Source of the DNA: Hydrocarboniphaga effusa AP103
GTDB taxonomy: Bacteria > Pseudomonadota > Gammaproteobacteria > Nevskiales > Nevskiaceae
DNA length: 64,000 bases
Assembly: GCF_000271305.1 (NCBI RefSeq)
Contig: NZ_AKGD01000001.1
Location: 620,001-684,000 of the forward strand
Direction: 5' to 3'
The notes beneath the pieces are model-generated. The model saw only the letters and a program-made list of their open reading frames with translations, was not told where the DNA came from and ran no database searches. The translations under genes and the position numbers were made by a program. Below are positions 21,063 through 31,348 of this stretch, one piece after another (the stretch's first letter is position 1; every line of letters starts with the position of its first letter).

Positions 21063-21172
21063 GGTGAATCTCCTCGCAGGCTGGCCTTCCGGTCTACGCC
21101 AAATGCCATAACTGAACCCTGAACCGCAGGGTTTATGATGCCGGCGCAGTACCACATACCAGGGAGAGCGAC

Positions 21173-21385
21173 ATGGCCGTACGCAAGGGAACCGCCGTCG
21201 AGGACGGCAACAAGATTTATCACTTCGCCGACGAGCAATCGGCCCAGGCCTTCGTCGATTGCCTGGCCGACGATTCCGTTACCAGCTGCAGCCAGCGCAT
21301 CAAGCCGGTGTCGGTCGAAGCAAAGAAGCCGGCCGTTACGGTGGCGGCGCGTGGCGACGATCCGGAGTTCAAGATGCGGGCCTGA
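21173..21385 (+). CDS. Small hypothetical protein
   Basis: 70 residues, no recognised domain. A GGGAGAGCGAC ribosome site immediately precedes the ATG. The sequence begins MAVRKGTAVEDGNKIYHFAD, has two Cys (residues 30 and 39), and a charged end. Divergent from the EF-hand gene over 110 bp. The good ribosome site and amino-acid composition suggest it is real, but no function can be given. Confidence 0.5.
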   Translation: MAVRKGTAVEDGNKIYHFADEQSAQAFVDCLADDSVTSCSQRIKPVSVEAKKPAVTVAARGDDPEFKMRA

Positions 21386-21414
21386 AGAAGACCGCTGCCG
21401 CGCGGTCGAAGCCG

Positions 21415-21712
21415 CAAGGGCGCAGGCGCCGCCAGGAAAACGCCAGCAGCTGCCGGGCAGCGCCACTCATCGCAGCGAAACCGGCCACCCAGGTGAAGAA
21501 CGCGGGCGGAACCAGGGCGCCCGATCTTGGTGGCATCGACCATAAAAGCCGTCGCAATTCCCAGCGGCACCATCGCGCCATCGCCGAGGCGCGACGGTGC
21601 AGTGGAGTGCTTCGGCGACGAACCAGCAGAATCTGCAAGCTCAGAACGATCTGCCAGCCCACGAAGGCCACGGCGTGAACGTGAGCGATCGGCAGATTTC
21701 CCGCCCTTGATT
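21415..21712 (-). pseudogene. Decayed integral membrane protein gene beside tRNA-Ser
   Basis: On the minus strand a membrane-protein-like reading is split over three frames. Frame one gives HVHAVAFVGWQIVLSLQ, then LLVRRRSTPLHRR; frame two continues RLGDGAMVPLGIATAFM; frame three continues VPPAFFTWVAGFAAMSG. The pattern (membrane helix, basic loop ending LHRRLG, membrane helix) resembles a family of uncharacterised bacterial membrane proteins with an LHRRLG loop. At least two frameshifts and missing ends are needed, so it is called a remnant. It fills most of the otherwise empty 21386-21757 stretch. Confidence 0.5.
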
Positions 21713-21757
21713 TCCGTTATCGGACTGTTACGTCTTGGGCTCAAGCCCACGGGAAAT

Positions 21758-21845
<88 letters not shown>

Positions 21846-22039
21846 GCGGTGAACCGCAGCATGCCTTCGTAAGGATTCGTGAAGCGCACGTTTGCAAAAC
21901 TTTACCGACGGACAATCCGTTGTAACGCGTCAGCACGCTATTGTGCCCGTGACGGGTGCAAATTTCCTGCACAGTTACGTCCTACGATGCGCACCGCCAA
22001 GGCGGACGGCCTTGTGCAAGCTTCTCCTGAGAAAAATCA

Positions 22040-23383
22040 ATGCAAAGAAATTCGGCGACGATGCATGCGGCGCGCGCGTTCACGCGCGCATCGGGCAAGG
22101 TCAGACTCGTCAGTCTGATGGTGGTGTTGCTGGTGATCGCCGGGCTCGCCGGCCTGGCCTGGTATCTCGGCCAGCGTAACAGCAACAGTCCGCGCGGTAT
22201 GGGCGGCATGGGCTTTCCGGGGGGTGGTTTTTCGACCACCGTGGGTGTCGCCGAGACGAGCACGCAGGACATTCCGGTGGTGCTCGAGGCGCTCGGCACG
22301 GTGACGCCGATCGCGACCGTCACCGTGCGCCCGCAGGTGTCGGGCGTGATCACCGAGATCCGCTTCACCGAAGGACAGCTCGTCAGCAAGGGCCAGGTGC
22401 TCGCGGTGATCGACCGCCGGCCGTTCCAGATGGCGCTGGCCCAGGCCGAAGGCGCGCTGCAGCGCGACGAGGCGCAGCTGCAGAACGCCAGGCTGCAGCT
22501 CGAACGCTTCCGTACGCTGCTGGGCCAGGATTCGATCGCCGAGCAGGAGGTCGATGCGCAGGCGGCGACCGTCAAACAGCTCGAAGGCACGGTCGCGGCC
22601 GATCGCGCGGCGGTCGGCTCCGCCCGGCTCAATCTCGATTTCTCCGAGGTCAAATCACCGGTCGCGGGGCGCGTCGGTCTGCGTGTGATCGACATCGGCA
22701 ACTACATCGGCGCCGGCGACGCCAGCGGCATCGTGGTGGTGACGCAGATCGCGCCGACCGATGTCGCCTTCACGGTGCCACAGGATCGCGCCAACGAGAT
22801 CTTCGAACCCGTCGGCCGCGGCGAGAAACTCGCCGCGGCCGCGCTCGACCGCACGCGCACCAGCACGCTCGCGCAGGGCCAATTCCTGACGCTCGACAAC
22901 GTCGTCAACACCGACACCGGCACGGTGCGCGCCAAGGCGCGGTTCCAGAACGCCGAGAACACGCTGTTCCCGAGCCAGTTCGTGAACCTGCGGCTCACGC
23001 TGCGCACGATCAGGGACGCGGTGGTGGTGCCGGCCGCGGCCGTGCGCAACGGCAGCAATGGCGACTTCGTCTGGCTGATCCAGGCCGACAAGACGGTGAC
23101 CCAGCGCAACATCAAGCGCGGCCAGGTCACCACCGACAAGGTGCAGGTGCTCGAAGGCCTGAAACCGGGTGACCAGATCGTCACCGAAGGCGGCGATCGC
23201 CTGAAGGAAGGCGCGCAGGTGACGCTGCCGGGCGACAAGCCGAGGCAGTTCACGCCGGGCCAGCGTCCGAACCAGGGCCAAGGCCAGGGCGAGCGCCGCC
23301 GTCGTCGCAACAACGGCGAGGGCGGACCGCCGGGCGGTGGGCCCGGTGGCGGCGCCGGTGGTCCTCCGCCCGGCGCGCCCTGA
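22040..23383 (+). CDS. RND efflux periplasmic adaptor (MdtA-type)
   Basis: 447-residue membrane fusion protein. An N-terminal membrane anchor (about residues 23-45) is followed by a Gly/Met-rich stretch, the lipoyl half-motif VRPQVSGVITEIRFTEGQLV, a helical hairpin (about 130-195), the second lipoyl half VKSPVAGRVGLR, and beta-barrel domains. The C-terminal 40 residues are unusual, almost wholly Gly, Pro, Arg and Asn. It links the two RND pumps to the outer-membrane channel. First gene of the efflux operon, 30 bp before the next gene. Confidence 0.92.
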   Translation: MQRNSATMHAARAFTRASGKVRLVSLMVVLLVIAGLAGLAWYLGQRNSNSPRGMGGMGFPGGGFSTTVGVAETSTQDIPVVLEALGTVTPIATVTVRPQVSGVITEIRFTEGQLVSKGQVLAVIDRRPFQMALAQAEGALQRDEAQLQNARLQLERFRTLLGQDSIAEQEVDAQAATVKQLEGTVAADRAAVGSARLNLDFSEVKSPVAGRVGLRVIDIGNYIGAGDASGIVVVTQIAPTDVAFTVPQDRANEIFEPVGRGEKLAAAALDRTRTSTLAQGQFLTLDNVVNTDTGTVRAKARFQNAENTLFPSQFVNLRLTLRTIRDAVVVPAAAVRNGSNGDFVWLIQADKTVTQRNIKRGQVTTDKVQVLEGLKPGDQIVTEGGDRLKEGAQVTLPGDKPRQFTPGQRPNQGQGQGERRRRRNNGEGGPPGGGPGGGAGGPPPGAP

Positions 23384-23413
23384 GCCCGGGCACGGATCAC
23401 GACCGCCGACATC

Positions 23414-26400
23414 ATGAATCCCTCGCGCCCCTTCATCGAGCGGCCCGTCGCGACCGCCCTGCTCATGCTCGGCATCGTGCTGGCCGGGCTCGTCGCCTTC
23501 AGGCTGCTGCCGCTCTCGGCACTGCCCGAGGTCGACTACCCGACCATCCAGGTGCAGACGCTGTACCCGGGCGCGAGCCCGGAAGTCATGAGCCAGACCG
23601 TCACCGCCCCGCTCGAACGCGAACTCGGCGAAGTGGCCGGCCTGCAGCGCATGAGCTCGGTCAGCACGGCGGGTGCCTCGATCATCACGCTGCAGTTCGG
23701 GCTCACCGAGGCGCTCGATGTGGCCGAACAGGAGGTGCAGGCCGCGATCAACGGCGCCAACAACCTGCTGCCGGCCGACCTGCCCGCCCCGCCCGTCTAC
23801 GCCAAGGTCAATCCGGCCGACGCGCCGGTGCTCACGCTCGCGCTGACGAGCAAGACCTTGCCGCTGACCGAGGTACGCAACCTCGCCGACACGCGGCTCG
23901 CGCTCAAGATCAGCCAGGTCTCGGGCGTGGGCCTGGTGACGATGTCGGGCGGACAGCGGCCGTCGGTGCGGATCCAGGCCGATACGCAGGCCCTGGCCTC
24001 GTACGGCATCACGCTCGCCACGCTCGAATCGGCGATCAACGCGGCCAACGCCAACAGCGCCAAGGGCAGCTTCGATGGGCCGGCGCGCGCGTACACGATC
24101 AATGCCAACGACCAGCTGCTAACGGTCGATGACTACCAGAACCTCGTCGTCGCCTACACCAACAACGCGCCGGTGCGGCTGCACGAGGTCGCCAACGTGG
24201 TCGAGGCGGCCGAGAACGTGAAGCTCGGCGCCTGGGCCGGCCTGCAGCCGGCCATCATCATCAACGTGCAGCGCCAGCCGGGCGCCAACGTCATCAAGAC
24301 CGTCGACGCGATCAAGGCGCGCCTCGGCGACTTGCAGGACACGCTGCCGGCCAGCGTCGAGCTCAACATCCTCGCCGACCGCACCACCGGCATCCGCGCC
24401 TCGGTGCATCACGTGCAGATCGAGCTCGTGCTCGCCGTGGTGATGGTGGTGCTGGTGATCTTCTTCTTCCTGCACAGCCCGCAGGCAACGCTGATCGCCA
24501 GCCTGTCGGTGCCGATTTCGCTGATCGGCACCTGCGGGCTCATGTACCTGCTCGGCTACAGCCTCAACAACCTGAGCCTGATGGCGCTGACGATCGCGAC
24601 CGGCTTCGTCGTCGACGACGCGATCGTGGTGATCGAGAACATCGCGCGCCATCTCGAACGCGGAGCCAAGCCCTTCGAAGCCGCGCTCAAGGGCGCGAGC
24701 GAGATCGGCTTCACCATCATCTCGCTGACGATCTCGCTGGTCGCGGTGCTGATCCCGCTGCTGTTCATGGGCGATGTCGTCGGCCGCCTGTTCCGCGAAT
24801 TCGCGGTCACGCTCGCGATCACCATCCTGATCTCGGCCATCGTCTCGCTGACGCTCGTGCCGATGCTCGCCGCACGCTGGCTCAAGCCGACGAGCCTGCA
24901 TCCGACGAAAGGCATCGGGGCGAAAGTGCAGCACGGTTTCGATCGCATCGTGCAGCGCTACGCCGGCTGGCTCAGCTGGGTGCTCGCGCATCAGCGGCTC
25001 ACGCTGCTCGTCGCGCTCGCCACGCTCGTGCTGACCGCGCTGCTCTACGTGGTGATTCCCAAAGGCCTGTTCCCGACGCAGGACACCGGCCAGCTGCAGG
25101 CGCGCACGCAGGCCGACGAATCGGTGTCGTACGCGCGCATGGCGCAGCTGCAGCAGGCCGCGGCGCGCGCGATCCTCGATGACGAAGCGGTGGCCAACCT
25201 CGCCTCCTTCATCGGCGTCGACGGCGCCAACAACGCGATGCTGCATACCGGCCGCATGCTGATCAATCTCAAGGATGAACGCAGCGGCTCGCAGGACGAG
25301 ATCATGCAGCGACTGCGCGATCGGGTGGCGAAAGTCGCGGGCGTGCAACTGTTTCTGCAGCCGACGCAAGATCTGACCATCGACGCCGAAACCGGGCCGA
25401 CGCAATACCGCGTCTCGCTCGAAGGCTCGGACACCGCGACGGTGACGGAATGGGCGCAGAAGCTCACGCAGGCGCTGCAGGGCCTGCCCGAGCTGCGCAC
25501 CGCCATCACCGACGCGGGCGCCAAGGGGCGCGCGGCCTACATCGACATCGATCGCGACACCGCCGCGCGCTTGTCGATCACCGCATCGGCCGTCGACGAC
25601 GCGCTCTACAGTGCCTTCGGCCAGCGCATCATCTCGACGATCTTCACCGAGACCAACCAGTACCGCGTGATTCTCGAAGCCAAGCCCGACCTGCTCACAC
25701 GGCCCGAATCGCTGAACCTGCTGCACCTGCAGTCACCGGGCGGCCCGGTGCCGCTGTCGGCCTTCGCCAAGGTGACCGAGCGCGAATCGCCGCTGCAGGT
25801 CACACACGTCGCGCAGTATCCGGCGACGACGATCGGCTTCGACACCGCGGACGGCGTCGCACTCGGCGACGCGGTGGCGGCGATCCGCAAGACCGCGCAA
25901 GACATCAAGATGCCCGGCAGCGTCGGCCTGACTTTTCTCGGCGCATCGAGCGCGTACGAGAAATCGCTCAGCAATCAGCTGTGGCTGATCCTCGCGGCGA
26001 TCGTTTGCGTCTACATCGTGCTCGGCGTGCTGTACGAAAGCTACGTGCATCCGCTGACGATCCTGTCGACGCTGCCGTCGGCCGGGGTCGGCGCGCTGCT
26101 GATGCTCATGATCACCGGCAGCGATCTCGGCGTGATCGGCATCATCGGCATCATCCTGCTGATCGGCATCGTCAAGAAGAACGCGATCATGATGATCGAC
26201 TTCGCGATCGAGGCCGAGCGCGATCAGGGGCTGGCCGCGCGCGATGCGATCCACCAGGCCGCGCTGTTGCGTTTCCGTCCGATCATCATGACCACGCTCG
26301 CCGCGCTGTTCGCCGCGGTGCCGCTGATGTTCGGCATGGGCGAAGGCTCGGAGCTGCGCCGTCCGCTCGGCATCGCGATCTTCGGCGGCCTGGTCGTCAG

Positions 26401-26506
26401 CCAGGCGCTGACGCTGTTCACGACGCCGGTGATCTACCTGGCCTTCGACCGGCTCGGCCGTCGCCTGCGCGATCGTCGCGCGGTCGAGCCCGCCGCCTCG
26501 CACTGA
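23414..26506 (+). CDS. RND multidrug efflux permease, MdtB-type
   Basis: 1030-residue inner-membrane proton-driven pump with twelve membrane helices and two large periplasmic loops. The N-terminus MNPSRPFIERPVATALLM is the HAE1-family start; TM4 has ATGFVVDDAIVVIENIARH with the proton-relay aspartates; the duplicated half ends with IVKKNAIMMIDFAIE and RPIIMTTLAALFAAVPL. MdtB and MdtC work as a heteromultimer in E. coli. The next permease starts ten bases on. Confidence 0.93.
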   Translation: MNPSRPFIERPVATALLMLGIVLAGLVAFRLLPLSALPEVDYPTIQVQTLYPGASPEVMSQTVTAPLERELGEVAGLQRMSSVSTAGASIITLQFGLTEALDVAEQEVQAAINGANNLLPADLPAPPVYAKVNPADAPVLTLALTSKTLPLTEVRNLADTRLALKISQVSGVGLVTMSGGQRPSVRIQADTQALASYGITLATLESAINAANANSAKGSFDGPARAYTINANDQLLTVDDYQNLVVAYTNNAPVRLHEVANVVEAAENVKLGAWAGLQPAIIINVQRQPGANVIKTVDAIKARLGDLQDTLPASVELNILADRTTGIRASVHHVQIELVLAVVMVVLVIFFFLHSPQATLIASLSVPISLIGTCGLMYLLGYSLNNLSLMALTIATGFVVDDAIVVIENIARHLERGAKPFEAALKGASEIGFTIISLTISLVAVLIPLLFMGDVVGRLFREFAVTLAITILISAIVSLTLVPMLAARWLKPTSLHPTKGIGAKVQHGFDRIVQRYAGWLSWVLAHQRLTLLVALATLVLTALLYVVIPKGLFPTQDTGQLQARTQADESVSYARMAQLQQAAARAILDDEAVANLASFIGVDGANNAMLHTGRMLINLKDERSGSQDEIMQRLRDRVAKVAGVQLFLQPTQDLTIDAETGPTQYRVSLEGSDTATVTEWAQKLTQALQGLPELRTAITDAGAKGRAAYIDIDRDTAARLSITASAVDDALYSAFGQRIISTIFTETNQYRVILEAKPDLLTRPESLNLLHLQSPGGPVPLSAFAKVTERESPLQVTHVAQYPATTIGFDTADGVALGDAVAAIRKTAQDIKMPGSVGLTFLGASSAYEKSLSNQLWLILAAIVCVYIVLGVLYESYVHPLTILSTLPSAGVGALLMLMITGSDLGVIGIIGIILLIGIVKKNAIMMIDFAIEAERDQGLAARDAIHQAALLRFRPIIMTTLAALFAAVPLMFGMGEGSELRRPLGIAIFGGLVVSQALTLFTTPVIYLAFDRLGRRLRDRRAVEPAASH

Positions 26507-26516
26507 TCGCACGTCG

Positions 26517-29500
26517 ATGAATCTCTCCGCGCCTTTCATCCGCCGACCGATCGCGACCGTGCTGCTGACGATCGGCGTCGCGCTGTCGGGCGTCGTCGGC
26601 TTCTTCGTGCTGCCGGTGGCGCCGCTGCCGCAGGTCGATTTTCCGGTCATCAACGTCTCGGCCTCGCTGTCCGGCGCGAGTCCCGAAACGATGGCGACGA
26701 GCGTCGCCACCCCGCTCGAACGCCGGCTCGGCACCATCGCGGGCGTCAACGAGCTGACCTCGCGCAGCGGAACCGGCAGCACCGAGGTGACGCTGCAGTT
26801 CGATCTCGATCGCAACATCGACAGCGCCGCGCGCGAAGTGCAGGCCGCCATCAGCGCGACGCGCGCGGACCTGCCCGCGACCCTGCGCAGCAACCCCTCG
26901 TACACCAAGGCCAATCCGTCGGATTCGCCGATCATGGTGCTGGCGCTGACGTCCAGGACCAAGAGCACCGGCGAGATCTACGACGTCGTCAGCAACGTGC
27001 TGCAGCAGAAGCTCGCGCAGGTACCGGGCATCGGCGAAGTGGAGATCGGCGGCAGCTCGCTGCCCGCGGTGCGCGTCGACCTGGTGCCGTTCGCGCTGAA
27101 CCGGTTCGGCGTGAGCCTCGAGGACGTGCGCGCGGCGATCGAATCGGCCAACGCCAATCGGCCCAAGGGCGCGATCGAAGGCGACGGACAGCACTTCCAG
27201 ATCTACACCAACACGCTCGGTCGCGATGCAGCCGAATACCAGAACATGGTGGTGGCCTGGAAGAACGGCGCGCCGGTGCGGCTGTCCGACGTCGCCACGG
27301 TGACGAGCGGGCCGAACGACGAGCGCACGATCGGCCTGTTCAACGGCCAGGAAGCCGTGATCGTGCTGCTCAGGAAGAAGCCGGGCGCCAACGTGATCGC
27401 CGCGGTCGATGCGGTGCGCGCGCAGCTGCCGCAGTTGCAGGAGCAGATTCCGGAGGAGATCACGCTGCAGGTCGCGTCGGATCGCACGAACTCGATCCGC
27501 GCCTCGCTGCACGAGATCGAGCTGACGATGATCATCTCGGTGATTCTCGTCGTGCTCGTGGTCAGCGTGTTTTTGCGCAATTTCCGCGCGACGGTGATTC
27601 CGGCGGTGGCGACGGTGGTGTCGCTGATGGGCACTTTCGGCGTCATGGTGCTGCTCGATTTTTCGCTCAACAACCTGTCGCTGATGGCGCTCACGGTGGC
27701 GACCGGCTTCGTCGTCGACGACGCCATCGTCGTGCTCGAGAACACCAGCCGCCACATCGAAGCCGGCATGAGCCGCGTGCAGGCCGCGCTGCTCGGCGCT
27801 CGCGAAGTGGGCTTCACGGTGCTGTCGATCAGCCTGTCGCTGGTCGCGGTGTTCATCCCGCTGCTGTTCATGGGCGGCCAGCCGGGCCGCCTGTTCCGCG
27901 AATTCGCGATCACGCTGTCGGTGTCGGTGATGATCTCGCTGGTCATTTCGCTGACCACCACGCCGATGCTCTGCGCGCATTTTCTGCGCAGCGAGGACAA
28001 GCAGAAATCGCCGAGCCGACTCGCGCGCTGGGCCGAATCGGGCTTCGACAGGACCCTGCGCGTCTACGAAAAATCACTCGACTGGGCACTCGACCAGCGC
28101 GCGCTCGTGATGCTGCTGCTCGCGGCGGTGGTCGCGCTCAACGTCTACCTGTTCATGATCGCGCCGAAGGGCTTTTTTCCGCAGCAGGATTCGGGGCAGA
28201 TCATGGGCGGCCTGCGCGCCGACCAGAGCATTTCGTTCACGCTCATGCGCGACAAGCTCCGGCAGATCGTCGACATCATCCGCAAGGATCCGGCGGTGTC
28301 GACGGTGGTGGGCTTCACGGGTGGACGCCGGGCCGGCGGCGGCTTCATGTTCATCGACCTCAAGCCACAAGCCGAGCGCAATCACGAATCCGGCCAGGCG
28401 GTGATCGCGCGCTTGCGCCCGCAGCTCGCGCAGGTGGCGGGCGTGAACACCTTCCTGAACCCGGTGCAGGATCTGCGCATGGGCGGGCGATCGAGCAACG
28501 CGAGCTACCAGTACACGCTCAAGGGCGACGACGCGGCCGAGCTCAAGCTCTGGGCCGGCAGGCTCGCCGACGCGCTCCAAGCCTATCCGGGCATGGAGGA
28601 CGTCAACACCGATCTCGAAGAGAACGCGGTGGAGACCTTCGTGACCATCGACCGCGACACCGCTTCGCGCTTCGGCATCACGCCGCGCGCGGTCGACAAC
28701 GCGCTCTACAACGCCTTCGGCCAGCGCTCGGCGGCGACGATCTACGAGGACATCAACCAGTACAGCGTGGTGCTGGCACTCGCCCAGCGCTATCGCCAGG
28801 GGCCCGAGGCGCTCAACGACGTCTACGTGCCAGCGAGGATCACCGACACCAGCGCCAATACGCAGCAGGCCAGCGTCGCCAATCCGGCGCTGCGCGATCC
28901 TTCCACCGGCAGCGCGCTCAACACGGCGACCGCGACGATGGTGCCGCTCGCGGCGATCTCGACGGTCAGCGAACGCGCGGCCGCGACGTCGGTGCGCCAC
29001 CAGGACGCCACCCTGGCGACGACGATCTCGTTCAACCTCGGCGAAGGCGCTTCGCTGTCCGACGCCAAGAACGCGGTGAAGCAATCCGAAGCGAGCATCG
29101 GCATGCCGACGCGCGTCGCCGGCAGCTTCCAGGGCACGGCGCGCGCGTTCGAGGAATCCAACCGCCGTCAGCCGATGCTGATCCTCGCGGCCATCGTCGT
29201 CATCTACATCGTGCTTGGCGTGCTCTACGAGAGCTACGTGCATCCGATCACGGTGTTGTCGACGCTGCCGTCGGCCGGCGTCGGCGCGGTGCTTGCGCTG
29301 ATGCTGCTCAACATGGAGTTTTCGCTGATCGCGCTGATCGGCCTGTTCCTGCTGATCGGCATCGTCAAGAAGAACGCGATCCTGATCATCGATTTCGCGC
29401 TCGAGGCCGAGCGTTCGCGCGGACTCAGCGCGATCGAAGCGGTGCGCGAAGCCTGCCTGCTGCGCTTTCGCCCGATCATCATGACCACGCTGGCCGCCGC

Positions 29501-29711
29501 GCTCGGCGCGCTGCCGCTCGCGGCCGGCATCGGCGAAGGCTCGGAGCTGCGCCAGCCGCTCGGCGTCGCGATCATCGGCGGGCTCGTGGCGAGCCAGCTG
29601 CTGACCTTGCTGACCACGCCCGTGGTCTACGTTTACATGGATCGACTGCGTCGCAAGCGTCCGGACGAAAGCCGGCTTGCGCGTCATGGCGATCTGCCCG
29701 GCGCGGTCTGA
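26517..29711 (+). CDS. RND multidrug efflux permease, MdtC-type
   Basis: 1064-residue paralogue of the preceding permease; begins MNLSAPFIRRPIATVLLT and contains ATGFVVDDAIVVLENTSRH, RLFREFAITLSVSVMIS and IVKKNAILIIDFALEAERS. The intact relay Asp pair suggests it is active. An additional insertion near residues 770-800 (VPARITDTSANTQQASV) is longer than in its neighbour. The outer-membrane gene follows with overlapping stop and ATG (TGATG). Confidence 0.93.
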   Translation: MNLSAPFIRRPIATVLLTIGVALSGVVGFFVLPVAPLPQVDFPVINVSASLSGASPETMATSVATPLERRLGTIAGVNELTSRSGTGSTEVTLQFDLDRNIDSAAREVQAAISATRADLPATLRSNPSYTKANPSDSPIMVLALTSRTKSTGEIYDVVSNVLQQKLAQVPGIGEVEIGGSSLPAVRVDLVPFALNRFGVSLEDVRAAIESANANRPKGAIEGDGQHFQIYTNTLGRDAAEYQNMVVAWKNGAPVRLSDVATVTSGPNDERTIGLFNGQEAVIVLLRKKPGANVIAAVDAVRAQLPQLQEQIPEEITLQVASDRTNSIRASLHEIELTMIISVILVVLVVSVFLRNFRATVIPAVATVVSLMGTFGVMVLLDFSLNNLSLMALTVATGFVVDDAIVVLENTSRHIEAGMSRVQAALLGAREVGFTVLSISLSLVAVFIPLLFMGGQPGRLFREFAITLSVSVMISLVISLTTTPMLCAHFLRSEDKQKSPSRLARWAESGFDRTLRVYEKSLDWALDQRALVMLLLAAVVALNVYLFMIAPKGFFPQQDSGQIMGGLRADQSISFTLMRDKLRQIVDIIRKDPAVSTVVGFTGGRRAGGGFMFIDLKPQAERNHESGQAVIARLRPQLAQVAGVNTFLNPVQDLRMGGRSSNASYQYTLKGDDAAELKLWAGRLADALQAYPGMEDVNTDLEENAVETFVTIDRDTASRFGITPRAVDNALYNAFGQRSAATIYEDINQYSVVLALAQRYRQGPEALNDVYVPARITDTSANTQQASVANPALRDPSTGSALNTATATMVPLAAISTVSERAAATSVRHQDATLATTISFNLGEGASLSDAKNAVKQSEASIGMPTRVAGSFQGTARAFEESNRRQPMLILAAIVVIYIVLGVLYESYVHPITVLSTLPSAGVGAVLALMLLNMEFSLIALIGLFLLIGIVKKNAILIIDFALEAERSRGLSAIEAVREACLLRFRPIIMTTLAAALGALPLAAGIGEGSELRQPLGVAIIGGLVASQLLTLLTTPVVYVYMDRLRRKRPDESRLARHGDLPGAV

Positions 29712-29752
29712 TGAACGCAGCCGATGAATGCGGTTCGATGGAGTGCACGAGA

Positions 29753-31228
29753 ATGCTGAAAAGATGGGGATCGTCGACGTCGAAGTTCGCGCTGCATTGC
29801 AGCGCGGCGGCGCTCGCGGTGGCGCTGGCCGGCTGTGCCGTCGGCCCCGATTACGTGCGCCCCGAATTCAAGACGCCCGAGAACTACAAGGAAGCCGAAG
29901 GCTGGATCGCGGCCCAGCCCAACGATGCAATCGATCGCGACGGCTGGTGGAAGCTGTTCAACGACCCGGTGCTCGACGATCTCGCCGCGCAGCTGAAGGT
30001 TTCGAACCAGAACATCGCGGCCGCGCAGGCGGCGTACGAGCAGGCGCGCGCGGTGGTGCGCGAGCAGCGCGCGGGCCTGTTCCCGACACTGTCGCTGACC
30101 GGCAACGCCACGCGCGCGGACAGCGGCGGCTCCGGCAGCAGCCGCATCGTCACCGACCAGAATGGCGGAACCTCGGTGATCGCGGGCGGCGACACCATTC
30201 GCAACAGCTTTCGCGCGAGCATCGGTGCGAGCTGGGAGCCCGATGTCTGGGGCCGCCTGCGCCGCACGCTCAACAACGCGAACGCTTCGGCCCAGGCCAG
30301 CGCGGCGGATCTCGCCTCGGCGACGCTGTCGGCTCAGGGCGAGCTCGTCACCAACTACCTGTCGCTGCGCGAGACCGACGCCGAGATCGAGCTGCTCAAG
30401 GCCACGCTCGAAGGCTATGAGCGCTCGCTGCAGATCGCCAAGAACCGCCATTCGGTCGGCGTCGCCGCGTTGTCGGACGTGCTGTCGGCGCAGACGCAGC
30501 TCTACGGAACGCAAGCCGACCTCGCCGGCATGGCCTTGCAGCGCGATCAGCTCGAACACGCCATCGCGGTGCTGCTCGGCAAGACGCCGGCGAGCTTCAA
30601 GCTGCCGCCGGCCGAGTGGAACGGCGTGGTGCCGCAGGTTCCGCTGAGCCTGCCGTCGACCCTCATGCAGCGCCGCCCGGACATCGCCGCGGCCGAGCGC
30701 CAGGTGGCGATGGCCAACGAGCAGATCGGCATCCAGCGCTCGGCGTATTTCCCGAGCCTGTCGCTGTCGGCTTCGTACGGCAGCTCGTCGCAGAAGGTGA
30801 GCGATCTGTTCGATGCCTCCACGCTGCTGTGGTCGATCGGCGCTTCGATCTCGCAGACGCTGTTCGATTTCGGCGCCCGCGGCGCGCGCATGGACCAGGT
30901 GCAGGCGGCCTACAACCAGTCGGTCGCCACCTATCGCCAGACCGTGCTGACCGCGTTCCAGAACGTCGAAGACCAGCTCAGCGGAACCCGCGTGCTCGAG
31001 CGCCAGTACGGCCTGCGCCAGCAGGCCTCCGAAGTGGCCGACCGCAACGAGCAGCTCATGGTCAACCAGTACCGCGCCGGCCAGGTCGCCTACAGCGAAG
31101 TGGTCACCGCCCAGGCCTCGGCACTGTCCTCGCGCCGCTCGCTCGTGCAAGCCGCGCTGCAGCGCCAGACCACGGCGGTGGCGCTGATCCAAGCGCTCGG
31201 CGGCGGCTGGTCGGTGGAGGCGGACTAG
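29753..31228 (+). CDS. Outer-membrane efflux channel lipoprotein (NodT/OprM family)
   Basis: 491-residue TolC-like channel. The signal sequence has lipobox ALAGC, then AVGPDYVRPE, typical of OprM/NodT proteins. Two outer-membrane efflux repeats follow, with LRETDAEIELLKATLEGY and a second LQRRPDIAAAERQVAMANEQIG. ATG 29753 gives a normal-length signal peptide and has GGAG upstream; ATG 29711, overlapping the previous stop, is the alternative. It completes an adaptor-pump-pump-channel operon (22040-31228) of the MdtABC-OprM kind. Confidence 0.9.
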   Translation: MLKRWGSSTSKFALHCSAAALAVALAGCAVGPDYVRPEFKTPENYKEAEGWIAAQPNDAIDRDGWWKLFNDPVLDDLAAQLKVSNQNIAAAQAAYEQARAVVREQRAGLFPTLSLTGNATRADSGGSGSSRIVTDQNGGTSVIAGGDTIRNSFRASIGASWEPDVWGRLRRTLNNANASAQASAADLASATLSAQGELVTNYLSLRETDAEIELLKATLEGYERSLQIAKNRHSVGVAALSDVLSAQTQLYGTQADLAGMALQRDQLEHAIAVLLGKTPASFKLPPAEWNGVVPQVPLSLPSTLMQRRPDIAAAERQVAMANEQIGIQRSAYFPSLSLSASYGSSSQKVSDLFDASTLLWSIGASISQTLFDFGARGARMDQVQAAYNQSVATYRQTVLTAFQNVEDQLSGTRVLERQYGLRQQASEVADRNEQLMVNQYRAGQVAYSEVVTAQASALSSRRSLVQAALQRQTTAVALIQALGGGWSVEAD

Positions 31229-31276
31229 GCCTCGGCGTCGTCCACGGTGCCCGCACCTGCGGTCGCCGTGAGCGCC

Positions 31277-31305
31277 AGGACTCCGCCATGGGCGGGCCGA
31301 GTCCT
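31277..31305. terminator. Hairpin between convergent efflux and GFA genes
   Basis: AGGACTC and GAGTCCT pair around an inner CCGCC/GGCGG stem. No T tract follows on either strand, so it is only a possible transcription end between convergent operons. Confidence 0.35.
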
Positions 31306-31348
31306 GTGCGATATCGCATGCGGTGTCGCGACCGAACCTCGGGCTGGC

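Noticed and set aside
24119..25726. Long minus-strand frame (535 codons) over the first RND permease
   Set aside because: Antisense shadow of a clear RND gene; low-complexity His/Arg/Asp protein.
26418..29687. Two long minus-strand frames over the second RND permease
   Set aside because: Antisense shadows; no homology and no ribosome sites.
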